Shown here: positions 1-7,533 of the stretch, piece after piece
Layout of the letters: the number at the start of each line of letters is the position of its first letter
Position numbering within the stretch: the stretch's first letter is position 1
The notes under the pieces: generated by a model
Database searches by the model: none
Seen by the model: the letters and a program-made list of their open reading frames with translations, nothing else
Told to the model about the DNA's origin: nothing
Made by a program: the position numbers and the translations under genes
Assembly (NCBI GenBank): GCA_017531225.1
Contig: JAFXLL010000014.1
Coordinates: forward strand, 171,390 to 235,389
From: Bacteroidales bacterium
GTDB taxonomy: Bacteria; Bacteroidota; Bacteroidia; Bacteroidales; F082
Reading direction: 5' to 3'
Length of the DNA stretch: 64,000 nucleotides

Positions 1-585
1 GTCGATGGGACCGAACAGCGATAGCGAGTAGATGAACTCAAATCCGATGTAGATGAATCCGCAGAGAAACACTGACAGGATGAAGGCCAGGATTTGGTTG
101 TTGGTGACCGATGAGCAGAAGATGCCTATCGATATAAAACTGGCGCTGAGTAAAAACAGCCCGATGTAGGAGCCAAGAATACTGCCGCTATCGAGGTTAC
201 CCATGGGGAAGCCCAAACGGTAGACGGAGAAGTAATAGACTCCAGTAGGAATCAGGGCAAGCAGCACTAAGGCCACGCTGGCCAGGAACTTCGCCATGAT
301 GATCTGCCAGTCGGAGAGGGGTTTGGTAAGCAGCATCTCAATGGTTCCGGTGCGGTTTTCCTCGGCGAAGCTACGCATGGTGACCGCCGGTACCAAAAAA
401 AGGAAAACCCATGGGGCTAAGATGAAGAGCCCGTCAAGGTTGGCGTAACCGTACGAAAGCAAGTTGAAATCGCTCTTGAATACCCACAGAAACAGTCCCG
501 TGATCAATAGAAACACCACGATCACCATGATGCCAATCAGGGAGCTGAGGAAGTTGCTTATTTCTTTCTTAAAAAGTGCGTACAT
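1..585 (-). CDS. gldF: GldF, gliding-motility ABC transporter permease (partial, C-terminus off the window)
   Basis: The first 195 codons are present; the gene runs off the left edge. The start is ATG at 585, with AAGGA directly in front. The protein begins MYALFKKEISNFLSS and has several hydrophobic segments. It carries the run NLDGLFILAPWVFLFLVPA followed by a TGTIEMLLTKPLSDWQI region, both typical of GldF. GldF is an ABC-2 type inner-membrane permease that works with GldG and the ATPase GldA. In Flavobacterium these genes are linked to gliding, but GldF also occurs in non-gliding Bacteroidota, so a motility role here is not implied. A TATCTTTG element at 607-614 is a plausible promoter. 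The family call is confident; the transported substrate is unknown. Confidence 0.88.
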   Translation of the reverse strand, partial: MYALFKKEISNFLSSLIGIMVIVVFLLITGLFLWVFKSDFNLLSYGYANLDGLFILAPWVFLFLVPAVTMRSFAEENRTGTIEMLLTKPLSDWQIIMAKFLASVALVLLALIPTGVYYFSVYRLGFPMGNLDSGSILGSYIGLFLLSASFISIGIFCSSVTNNQILAFILSVFLCGFIYIGFEFIYSLSLFGPID

Positions 586-606
586 TCCTTATAAGGATTA
601 AACTTG

Positions 607-614
607 CAAAGATA
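607..614 (-). promoter_or_regulatory. Bacteroidota -7 element for gldF
   Basis: On the minus strand this reads TATCTTTG, matching TAnnTTTG, 21 bases upstream of the gldF ATG. No convincing -33 element was seen. The site lies in the 44-base gap after the methyltransferase gene. Confidence 0.5.
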
Positions 615-629
615 AAAACTTTTCCCGAA

Positions 630-1793
630 TTACCTTGTCTTATGGGTGGAAATAATCACCTTCTGGTCGCCGGTTATAGTGGTGGCAAAAAGGTAGATTT
701 CGTCGCCATCGGCGATTTTCAAGGACTTCCGCAATTCCGCTACTGAAAGCGGGAAGTTACGTGTGGCGATGCTGGCCTTCTCCACACCAGCCAGAAGGGT
801 TTGTTTGATTTTCTTGTTGTAAGGCGCCCAACCGTCAATGGCAAAGATGCGTCCCGGGAAGTCGGAAACCAAGTGTTCGGCGGTAAAAAGATGGCTGTTT
901 CGGTGGAGTTGATGAACGCCGTAATGCTGGGACAGGTAGTCGAAACAACCGGCTTTCATCAAGGCAGCGTTGGGCTCATAAAGGTATGATAGGACAGCCG
1001 AGGCACTGTCCGTCATTGCGAGCGAAGCGAAGCAATCCATCATAAACTGTACTTTGGGTTGTCCCGTTTGGAGGTTAACACAGGTAATGACAGGTTCTCC
1101 CTCAAAGCCTTGCTCCATGATGAATAGCAACTCCTTGCACTCGTTGGCAACGGCCACCACATGCACTTCACTGACATGTTTAAGCTCTTTTAATGCCTTG
1201 CTGATATCGAGCATCGGCGAGAGTTTTACCATCACTCTACGGGCTTTTTGCAACAGCAACTCCTGCAATTCAATCACATTGGGTGTACAGTCGGCAATAC
1301 TCACCGTCTTTCGGCCATACGTATCGCGCCGCGCCGGATCAATGAAGAAACAATCTTTTGACTCGCAACGAGACAGATAAGTTTCGGAGGATTCGTTGTT
1401 GACAGTAATACTGGTTTGTAATGACGAAAAATTGTGTTCTACCAACCCGCATAATTCAGGGTTGATCTCTACGTAATCCGTTGCTTTGAAATGCTGTGCA
1501 ATGAAAAAGCAATCCACCCCTAAGCCACCGGTCAAATCAGCGAAAGTATCGCCTTGAAGCAATGAGGCCTTGTATTGCGCTGTAGCTTCGGATGAGCATT
1601 GTTCAACGGATAAGTGTACAGGGAAGAGTAGGTCGAGATTGTCACTCCAGGAAGGTACTTTCTTCCTGAGAAGTTGCCGAGCCTCTATTTGACGCAATGC
1701 CAAGGCCATATCGACCTTGGCATTGCTGTATTTCAGGGCCAACTCACGGACGTCATCGTTGAGATGTTCCTCTATGAATTGCCTAGTATCCAT
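630..1793 (-). CDS. Class I SAM-dependent methyltransferase, PG_1098 / THUMP-like type
   Basis: A protein of 387 residues starting at MDTRQFIEEHL. This ATG shares one base with the TAA stop of rluB (TAATG), which indicates translational coupling and argues against a longer N-terminus inside rluB. A SAM-binding loop is visible as FADLTGGLGVD, and a catalytic-type motif as FFIDPARRD. The order of an N-terminal helical part, a methyltransferase core, and then ferredoxin-like and THUMP-like C-terminal parts matches the Porphyromonas PG_1098 family. The partner rluB modifies 23S rRNA, so an RNA substrate is a reasonable inference, but the target is not known. Family confidence is good; function is only general. 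Confidence 0.8.
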   Translation of the reverse strand: MDTRQFIEEHLNDDVRELALKYSNAKVDMALALRQIEARQLLRKKVPSWSDNLDLLFPVHLSVEQCSSEATAQYKASLLQGDTFADLTGGLGVDCFFIAQHFKATDYVEINPELCGLVEHNFSSLQTSITVNNESSETYLSRCESKDCFFIDPARRDTYGRKTVSIADCTPNVIELQELLLQKARRVMVKLSPMLDISKALKELKHVSEVHVVAVANECKELLFIMEQGFEGEPVITCVNLQTGQPKVQFMMDCFASLAMTDSASAVLSYLYEPNAALMKAGCFDYLSQHYGVHQLHRNSHLFTAEHLVSDFPGRIFAIDGWAPYNKKIKQTLLAGVEKASIATRNFPLSVAELRKSLKIADGDEIYLFATTITGDQKVIISTHKTR

Positions 1794-3064
1794 TAGAGTT
1801 TCTTGAGCATGGCCACCTCTCTGTCGGTGAGGAAGCGCCATTCGCCACGAGGCAGTTTGTATTTGTCGAGTCCGGCAAACATCACACGGTCGAGTCGGGT
1901 GACTTCGTAGCCGAGATGTTCGAAAATACGGCGGACGATGCGGTTACGACCTGAGTGGAGCTCAATACCGATGCTCTTCTTGCTGTCGTCATCTTCATCG
2001 TATGCGATGGTGTCGGCAGCGATGATGCCGTCGTCAAGCTCGATACCGTCGGCGATGCGCAGCATGTCGTTCTTGGTCAGGGGCTTGTTGAGGATCACAT
2101 GATAGAGCTTGGTAACTTCGCTGCTGGGATGGGTGAGCTTCTTGGCGAGGTCGCCATCGTTGGTGAGCAGCAATAGTCCAGTAGTGTTCTTGTCGAGACG
2201 GCCAACAGGGAAGATGCGCTCTGGGCAAGCATCTTTCACGAGTTCCATCACGGTGTCACGGCCTTCAGGATCGTCGGCAGTGGTGATATAGCCTTTGGGC
2301 TTGTTGAGCAGGATGTAACGGAGCTTCTCGCGGTTGAGTGTCTGACCTCCATAAACCACCTTATCTCCAGTCTTTACCTTGTAACCCATCGTAGTGACGA
2401 GTTCACCGTTGACGGTGACGCAACCGGCCTTAATCAGGTCATCGGCCTCACGGCGTGAGCACACGCCACAATCGGCGAGGTATTTGTTCAAGCGGATGTC
2501 GCCAGTAGCTGCGGGACGGTCATAGAGCGGGTCTTTTTCGCGGACGTAACCCTTGCGGCCCCTCTTTGGAGCCTCTTCTTGCATCTCCTCACGCTTCTCA
2601 TAGCGGCGGTTTCCACGACGAGGTTTCTCGTCATCGTTGAACTTACGGCGTGGACGTTCATCGTCTTCGAACTTGCGGCGACGTGGACGATCCTCGTTGT
2701 CGTTGAATCTGCGTTTTGGACGTTCTTCGTTGTCGTTAAAACGGCGACGTGGTCTTTCATCATCGTTGAATTTACGACGTGGACGCTCGTCGTCTTCAAA
2801 CTTACGGCGGCGTGGACGATCCTCATTGTCGTTGAAACGACGACGAGGTCTCTCATCATCGTTAAATTTACGACGTGGGCGGTTCTCATCATTGTAGCGG
2901 CGTTCACCTCTCGGCTTCTCGCCAAACTTTCTTTCTCTTCTCTGTCCTTCCTCGGCACCGTCACGGTGCGAAATTCTGAAGGACTTGTTCTGCAGGAATT
3001 CTTCTTTTCTCTCTGCAGGCTTCCTGGTGCGCGGACGCTTACCAGTGTTTCCTTGTTCTGTCAT
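1793..3064 (-). CDS. rluB: 23S rRNA pseudouridine synthase, RluB/RsuA family, with Arg-rich repeat extension
   Basis: 423 residues. The C-terminal half has an S4 RNA-binding domain (IRLNKYLADCGVCSRREAD, from about residue 192) followed by the RsuA/RluB catalytic domain with GRLDKNTTGLLLLTNDG, whose Asp near residue 289 is the catalytic residue of this family. The family converts uridine to pseudouridine in the large-subunit rRNA. The first ~170 residues are a very basic and acidic low-complexity tail with repeats of the type ERPRRKFNDD. Extensions of this kind are common in Bacteroidota RluB and probably bind RNA or ribosomes, which is inference. It is the first gene of a two-gene unit with the methyltransferase. 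RluB is favoured over RsuA on overall resemblance. Confidence 0.88.
   Translation of the reverse strand: MTEQGNTGKRPRTRKPAERKEEFLQNKSFRISHRDGAEEGQRRERKFGEKPRGERRYNDENRPRRKFNDDERPRRRFNDNEDRPRRRKFEDDERPRRKFNDDERPRRRFNDNEERPKRRFNDNEDRPRRRKFEDDERPRRKFNDDEKPRRGNRRYEKREEMQEEAPKRGRKGYVREKDPLYDRPAATGDIRLNKYLADCGVCSRREADDLIKAGCVTVNGELVTTMGYKVKTGDKVVYGGQTLNREKLRYILLNKPKGYITTADDPEGRDTVMELVKDACPERIFPVGRLDKNTTGLLLLTNDGDLAKKLTHPSSEVTKLYHVILNKPLTKNDMLRIADGIELDDGIIAADTIAYDEDDDSKKSIGIELHSGRNRIVRRIFEHLGYEVTRLDRVMFAGLDKYKLPRGEWRFLTDREVAMLKKL
2636..2905 (-). repeat. In-frame degenerate tandem repeat encoding (D/N)ERPRR(K/R)FNDD units in rluB
   Basis: About eight to nine units of roughly 30-36 bases occur in tandem inside the rluB coding sequence. 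They alternate two versions, one ending KFEDDERPRRK and one ending RFNDNEDRPRR. Unit copies are close to identical at nucleotide level, so length variation by slippage is likely. Confidence 0.85.
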
Positions 3065-3088
3065 ACTATATTATAAATAAATGGGCGG

Positions 3089-3096
3089 CAAAATTA
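3089..3096 (-). promoter_or_regulatory. -7 element for rluB
   Basis: The minus strand reads TAATTTTG here, 24 bases upstream of the rluB ATG, matching the Bacteroidota consensus TAnnTTTG. It gives a short leader. Confidence 0.5.
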
Positions 3097-3115
3097 CAAA
3101 AAAAATGCAATACCA

Positions 3116-3147
3116 CTTGCGAAACCTCAAAATCTTTTGTATCTTTG
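3116..3147 (+). promoter_or_regulatory. Complete -33/-7 promoter reading into a gene-less stretch
   Basis: CTTG at 3116-3119 and TATCTTTG at 3140-3147 are 20 bases apart, the classic Bacteroidota sigma-ABfr spacing. It points rightwards, where there is no plus-strand gene, only a terminator hairpin about 50 bases beyond the expected start site. Confidence 0.55.
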
Positions 3148-3151
3148 TAAC

Positions 3152-3232
3152 GCATAGTGCAAACCACAACACATTCACAGAAAAGCCTAGATTTTTTAAG
3201 GTTGTTGAGCAATCAACAACCTTTTCTTTTTT
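3152..3232 (+). ncRNA. Candidate small RNA of about 80 nt (promoter plus terminator, no ORF)
   Basis: The start is inferred a few bases after the TATCTTTG element, and the end is the U-run after the hairpin at 3198-3223. No AUG-started reading frame lies inside. The 3' part overlaps, in antisense, the last codons of the BASS transporter gene (stop at 3213-3215). It could instead be only a terminator for an unseen transcript. No known RNA family was recognised. Confidence 0.35.
3198..3232 (+). terminator. Intrinsic terminator (plus strand)
   Basis: An 11-bp perfect stem (3198-3208 with 3213-3223) and a GCAA tetraloop are followed by TTCTTTTTT-type U-rich sequence on the plus strand. On the minus strand the stem is followed by A-rich sequence, so it is not a good terminator for the transporter gene. 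Confidence 0.6.
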
Positions 3233-4115
3233 CTGCCCTGTCCTTCTGCATCATCTGGAAGCTGTTGTAGAGGTTCTGCCAAATGACATACAGCGTTGGA
3301 ACGATACTGCATAGCGGATTCAAGTAACTCTGTGCCATCCAAATGGCCAGCACAGTATTCTTCTGTCCTAAGGCCTGTCCGCCTGCCACTCGGTCGCCAT
3401 AACGCTTGCCGATGATATGGCCGACAAAGAATTGCAGGAAACACAGAAAAATCGAGACAACCACCATCCAGAGGAACATCATTCGATGCTCATGAAACTG
3501 GGTCATCAGCAGCCCGATGGCACGCGAGATGACCACCGTCAACGACACTGCCCATACGTAGAACGACAGGTTTTTGTGCTTGTTGATGTAGACGTTTACC
3601 TTGGGCAAGAGCCAACGGGTCAACACCGCCAACGCAAAAGGTGCGATCAGCAGTGGGAAAACTTTACGTAATATGGCCAAGAATGAGCTCCAGAACGAGA
3701 TGTCAGGATTTGCTCCAATCAAAGTGAACGACAAAGGCGCCACTACGGCTACCATCAAATTACAGGCAATCAGATAAGTGCTCATCATGCTGATATTGGC
3801 TCCTAAGATGAGCGATACGGCTATGGCCGCCGCCGCCGTGGGTGCCAGCACCGTCACAAATGCGCCTTGTGCGATGATACCATCAAAAGGCAGGATAATG
3901 AAATAACACGCCGTGGAAACCACCAACTGGAACAACAACAGCCAGAAGTCGAACATCGTGAAACGCATGGTTTTCACGTCCAGTGAGTTGAACGAGAAAT
4001 ACAGCATCAAGAAGATGAAATACGGCAACGCCGGCTGCAACACAACAATGTGCTCATGGAAAAAGATGCCGAGCACAATGGCAATGGGCAAAATCCAACT
4101 TTTGAATCGCTGCAT
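3213..4115 (-). CDS. Bile acid:sodium symporter (BASS)-type transporter
   Basis: 300 residues from the ATG at 4115, starting MQRFKSWILPIAIVLGIFF. An in-frame upstream extension overlaps the divergent tatD-type gene and looks non-coding, so it was excluded. There are about nine to ten hydrophobic helices spread over the whole length, with the family-like features TAAAAIAVSLILGAN and GQALGQKNTVLAIWMAQ. The length and layout fit the BASS/SBF-like fold of inner-membrane organic anion carriers. The substrate cannot be read from sequence. It has its own promoter facing away from the divergent hydrolase, and its 3' end overlaps the terminator hairpin of the candidate small RNA. Confidence 0.7.
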   Translation of the reverse strand: MQRFKSWILPIAIVLGIFFHEHIVVLQPALPYFIFLMLYFSFNSLDVKTMRFTMFDFWLLLFQLVVSTACYFIILPFDGIIAQGAFVTVLAPTAAAAIAVSLILGANISMMSTYLIACNLMVAVVAPLSFTLIGANPDISFWSSFLAILRKVFPLLIAPFALAVLTRWLLPKVNVYINKHKNLSFYVWAVSLTVVISRAIGLLMTQFHEHRMMFLWMVVVSIFLCFLQFFVGHIIGKRYGDRVAGGQALGQKNTVLAIWMAQSYLNPLCSIVPTLYVIWQNLYNSFQMMQKDRAEKRKGC

Positions 4116-4132
4116 GACGGTTATTTTGTCGG

Positions 4133-4150
4133 CAAAATTAGTTATTTTTG
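4133..4150. promoter_or_regulatory. Back-to-back divergent -7 elements (BASS gene / tatD-type gene)
   Basis: TAATTTTG on the minus strand (4133-4140) and TATTTTTG on the plus strand (4143-4150) are separated by 2 bp. The plus element is only 4 bases from the ATG at 4155, so that mRNA may be leaderless. The same 18-bp layout recurs at 34849-34866. Confidence 0.55.
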
Positions 4151-4154
4151 CCAC

Positions 4155-4835
4155 ATGAATACTAAGGATATCCCTTTTATTGACATTCACACCCATCGTC
4201 AGTGCGAGGGTGGCATGACGTATGGGATTCACCCATGGACACTTGACGCGTTCCATAATGAATTCATAAAGCTTGAAACCCTTCTCAAAGAGAACCGTAT
4301 CGTAGCCATCGGTGAAACCGGCATCGACCGAGCTCACAAAGACACCATTCCGCTTCAATTTGAGGTTTTTGAAAAGCATATTTTGCTTTCCGAGCAATAC
4401 CAAAAGCCGCTGATCATCCATAACGTGCGAGGCACCGCCGATATCCTTAGGCTTCACAAAAAGTATCAACCCAAGCAAGCCTGGATTATTCATGGCTTCA
4501 ACGGAACGGCAACAGAAGCACGGCAACTCACTGACAGGGGCATCTATCTTTCAGTAGGCGAGAGCCTATTTTATGAAAACAGGAAAATCCATGAATCCAT
4601 AACATCCATCCCTTTGGATTGTCTGTTTTTCGAGACAGATACCTCCGAAAAAACCATTCAAGAAATCTATACAAAAGCCGCTGAACTCCTAAATCTCTCT
4701 CTCGACCAACTGAAGGAACAAATTTTCGCTAATTTTGCACGGTTAAATCTCGATATATGGAACAATGGAATGACCGAACCAGGCTGCTCATCGGCGACGA
4801 TGGCATTGATAAACTTAAAAACAGCCATGTGTTAG
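4155..4835 (+). CDS. TatD-family metal-dependent hydrolase
   Basis: 226 residues. Metal-ligand positions of the TatD amidohydrolase fold are visible: HTH at 12-14, Glu54 in AIGETGID, His89, His113 in WIIHGFNG, and Asp162 in FFETDTSE. The family includes 3'-5' DNases and related metal hydrolases in the cytoplasm. It is a short member with the GIHPW motif seen in Bacteroidota versions. The normal end of the family is near NFARLN; the last ~22 residues run on into the start of tcdA, giving a 79-base overlap. The ATG at 4155 is preferred because the -7 element sits just before it. Confidence 0.85.
   Translation: MNTKDIPFIDIHTHRQCEGGMTYGIHPWTLDAFHNEFIKLETLLKENRIVAIGETGIDRAHKDTIPLQFEVFEKHILLSEQYQKPLIIHNVRGTADILRLHKKYQPKQAWIIHGFNGTATEARQLTDRGIYLSVGESLFYENRKIHESITSIPLDCLFFETDTSEKTIQEIYTKAAELLNLSLDQLKEQIFANFARLNLDIWNNGMTEPGCSSATMALINLKTAMC
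4730..4737 (+). promoter_or_regulatory. -7 element for tcdA inside the end of the tatD-type gene
   Basis: TAATTTTG lies 19 bases before the tcdA ATG, within codons for the Ala-Asn-Phe-Ala part of the upstream protein. tcdA may therefore have its own promoter in addition to read-through. Confidence 0.4.
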
Positions 4836-5476
4836 TGGTGGGCTTGGGTGGCGTAGGCGCATATGCCGCAGAGCAACTGGCCAGAGCGGGCATCGGTCGC
4901 ATGACCATTGTCGATGGTGACGTAGTCAACATTACCAACCGCAACCGTCAGCTCCTCGCCCTAGGCTCCACACAAGGCCGACCCAAGGCCGAAGTCATGG
5001 CTGAACGCATTCGCGACATTAACCCTGACGTCGAACTGGAGGTCATCAACCAATACATGAAGGACGATGCTATCATCGAATTGGTCTCCAAGCCGTATGA
5101 CTACGTGGTGGATGCCATCGACACGGTGGCACCCAAGGTGTTCCTGCTGTATTACGCCAAACAAAACAACCAACGCATCGTAAGCTGCATGGGGGCAGGA
5201 GGGAAGTTCCATCCTGAGAAGATCGAGATTGCCGATATCGCCCAGTCTAACCACTGCCGGCTGGCGTTTTACATTCGCAAGCGCTTGCACCGCCTCGGCG
5301 TCTTCGATGGCATCAAAGCCGTGTTCTCGCCTGAGCCTGTGGACGAATCAGCCATCGTCAACGTCAGCGAACAAAACAAAGTGTCAAACGTGGGAACGAT
5401 CTCCTACATGCCGGCTGCCTTCGGCATCTTCTGCGCCAGCGTGGTCATCAACGACCTATTGGGTCACTCCTTGTAA
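4757..5476 (+). CDS. tcdA: tRNA threonylcarbamoyladenosine dehydratase (TcdA/CsdL)
   Basis: 239 residues of the ThiF/E1-like superfamily. The nucleotide-binding loop is VLVVGLGGVGAYAAEQLARAG near residues 25-45, followed by a VDGDVV Asp. Later features SCMGAGGKFHPE and the C-terminal SVVINDLLG are typical of TcdA. The enzyme uses ATP to cyclise t6A37 of tRNA to ct6A37. It overlaps the tatD-type gene by 79 bases in another frame and its end overlaps the convergent glycosidase gene by 13 bases. Confidence 0.92.
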   Translation: MEQWNDRTRLLIGDDGIDKLKNSHVLVVGLGGVGAYAAEQLARAGIGRMTIVDGDVVNITNRNRQLLALGSTQGRPKAEVMAERIRDINPDVELEVINQYMKDDAIIELVSKPYDYVVDAIDTVAPKVFLLYYAKQNNQRIVSCMGAGGKFHPEKIEIADIAQSNHCRLAFYIRKRLHRLGVFDGIKAVFSPEPVDESAIVNVSEQNKVSNVGTISYMPAAFGIFCASVVINDLLGHSL

Positions 5477-7533
5477 ATCACAAACACAGCATCGCCAAAG
5501 GTGTTGTTCACCACTCCGCCTTTCACATCGCGGATGGAGGAAGGCATCTCTATGTCAAGTTGTTTCTGAAACCATCTCGACTTGAGGGTGGCCGTGGTGG
5601 CTTCCTCCTTGAGCTCCAGCCCCGTCTCGGTATCGTACCATCGCACCACATAACGGGTGCCGACCGGCTGCTCGGTGAGGGTGAAGGTGATCGTATTTTT
5701 CTTCGAACTCGGTGCGGGTCGTTTCGAAGGATCCAAGGTGTACAGATACCCTGTGGTGTCTATGGTATTGTCGGCTTTGAAATGCCCGTCGTTGGCTACT
5801 GGCTCGGTGAGTCTGCGCAACGCCTGATAGCTGAAAGCAGTGTCTTGGCACCATCCGTAAATGGTGTCCTCCGTCTCGTTGATCATGTAATAGGTCTGGA
5901 GGTTGTTCGGAAACAGCAACGAATGGCCACTGGGTGTGCCTGTGGTAGCCGGCGTGAACCAGGCTGAGAGCAAGGGCAAGCTCTCGGCAAACACTCTGAT
6001 GGGCTTGAATCCTCTGAAGAGGTCGAGGGTGCTCAAGCTTTGCCAATACCAAAACGAAGCTGGACCTATGGAAGCTGAGAACAAAGTGGCCCAAGTGGTG
6101 TTGTGCAAATCGAAGCCGTGCGGGTCTTTGTGGACATAGTCAGCGTCTTTTTCCGCCGAGTTCAAGCCGTATTCACCCATCAAGAAAGGCTTTGCAGGGT
6201 GTATCCACTTGAAACGGTTTCGACGTTGGAGAAGGGCATACGGCATCTGTTCACTTGACCTCGCCTTCTGTATGTTGTCGTAATGATGTTCCTGAATCAG
6301 GTCGAGACTTCCGAAACCAATGTCAAGCAGTCCTTCCATGCCCTCGTAGTTTCCTAAGGAGCTGGTTACTAGATGTTTTTGGTCTATCGAATGAAGATAC
6401 GAAGCCATCTCGGAATGCCATTCGCCGATGGCCTGGCCCACGGCAATCTCACGTTGCGATCCACGAAACACGTTGGCCACCTCATTCCACAGCTCCCAAC
6501 ACATGATGTTGGTGGCATAGCCCCATCGCGCCACGATGTAACGGAGCAGGTTTTTGCTGATTCGCCGTGCCTCTGGATCGGTGAAAAAGTCTACCGGGTC
6601 TTGCAATCCAAGGATGGTATGGTAAGGGTTGTGACTCCAAGCACAGGGCATACTGGCATAGATTTTCAGCACGTCTACAGCCCACTGCTCGTCGAAAAAG
6701 TCGCCATACGTGAAGACGCATGGCATCACCGTGATGCCATGATCGGCGGCATAACGGATAATGTGGTCAAGTTCGGCGGAGTCTTTTTGGTTCAGCTTAG
6801 AATCGAAATACATCGTGGGAAGACCATTGGTCCTGATAGCGTTCTCGGGGCCATAGAGCGACAGGTATTGATAGCGGCTGAGCCAAACCCGCATGTAGTT
6901 GGCGTTACCCGACAGTGAATCGATATATCGCTCGTAATCGTAGATGCCGTAGGGCTTTTGGTATCGTAAGGCATCGGCGCAGCCGTACCATGCCACATTG
7001 GGACCTACCGGGAAAAACGACCGGTACTGCTTTTGTTGTCCAACCACGGTTTCCCTCTTCAGGAATAGCAGGTTGGCCTTGCTGATAAAACCTTGGTCTG
7101 TGTCGCGGTTGATGCATTTGAATGTAAAGGCCTTGTCTCCCTCAGCGGTCAACGTCTGAAGCCCGTTTTTGTCGCGTGCGGACAGCTTGAACGTCCAGTT
7201 GCCGGCACAATCGGGGGTGAATCTTACTTTCCAGCTGTCATCGGCTTCATTACGCACGGCCACTTCGTAGCCCTCGGTTTCAGCGAAACGATAAGCCTCG
7301 TAATAAAACCCTAAAACAGTTTGAATTTGACCGTCGGGACTGGTGAATTCAGCAGTAACATCAATCACTTCTGGATCGTAGGGGTTGGCGTATTCGCCGA
7401 GAAAGAAGGTAATTTCAAACAAATCGAAAACAGCCGTCGAGGATGGAAATCTCACATCGGTTATCCTGGGCTGGCTGAATCCAGTAGCTATCAGGCCTGC
7501 AAGGCAAGCCAATAGTATGATTTTTCTCATCAT
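5464..7533 (-). CDS. Secreted glycoside hydrolase, DUF5060 plus clan GH-A (GH5-like) barrel
   Basis: 689 residues with a signal peptide (MMRKIILLACLAGLIATGFS) and no lipobox or T9SS tail, so it is probably periplasmic. Residues ~25-140 resemble the DUF5060 beta-sandwich seen in front of glycosidases. The central barrel carries CWELWNEV (acid/base Glu351) and FLMGEYG (nucleophile Glu454), the expected clan GH-A pair; HHYD near 416-419 is also typical. The C-terminal ~150 residues look like a beta domain. The polysaccharide substrate is unknown. ATGATG at the start overlaps the TGA of the YkuD gene, indicating coupling. Either Met may be used. Confidence 0.8.
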   Translation of the reverse strand: MMRKIILLACLAGLIATGFSQPRITDVRFPSSTAVFDLFEITFFLGEYANPYDPEVIDVTAEFTSPDGQIQTVLGFYYEAYRFAETEGYEVAVRNEADDSWKVRFTPDCAGNWTFKLSARDKNGLQTLTAEGDKAFTFKCINRDTDQGFISKANLLFLKRETVVGQQKQYRSFFPVGPNVAWYGCADALRYQKPYGIYDYERYIDSLSGNANYMRVWLSRYQYLSLYGPENAIRTNGLPTMYFDSKLNQKDSAELDHIIRYAADHGITVMPCVFTYGDFFDEQWAVDVLKIYASMPCAWSHNPYHTILGLQDPVDFFTDPEARRISKNLLRYIVARWGYATNIMCWELWNEVANVFRGSQREIAVGQAIGEWHSEMASYLHSIDQKHLVTSSLGNYEGMEGLLDIGFGSLDLIQEHHYDNIQKARSSEQMPYALLQRRNRFKWIHPAKPFLMGEYGLNSAEKDADYVHKDPHGFDLHNTTWATLFSASIGPASFWYWQSLSTLDLFRGFKPIRVFAESLPLLSAWFTPATTGTPSGHSLLFPNNLQTYYMINETEDTIYGWCQDTAFSYQALRRLTEPVANDGHFKADNTIDTTGYLYTLDPSKRPAPSSKKNTITFTLTEQPVGTRYVVRWYDTETGLELKEEATTATLKSRWFQKQLDIEMPSSIRDVKGGVVNNTFGDAVFVIYKE

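Noticed and set aside
2636..2905. CRISPR-like spacing of short repeats
   Set aside because: The repeats are contiguous, in frame and encode a protein tail; there are no unique spacers.
2579..3076. Plus-strand frame with Thr/Ile/Val-rich repeats opposite rluB
   Set aside because: It is simply the reverse reading of the RluB Arg-rich repeat; apparent membrane-like character is an artefact of composition.
4116..4526. Longer start for the BASS-type gene (437 residues)
   Set aside because: The extra 137 residues are antisense to the TatD-type gene and lack membrane character; the promoter lies between the two genes at 4133-4150.
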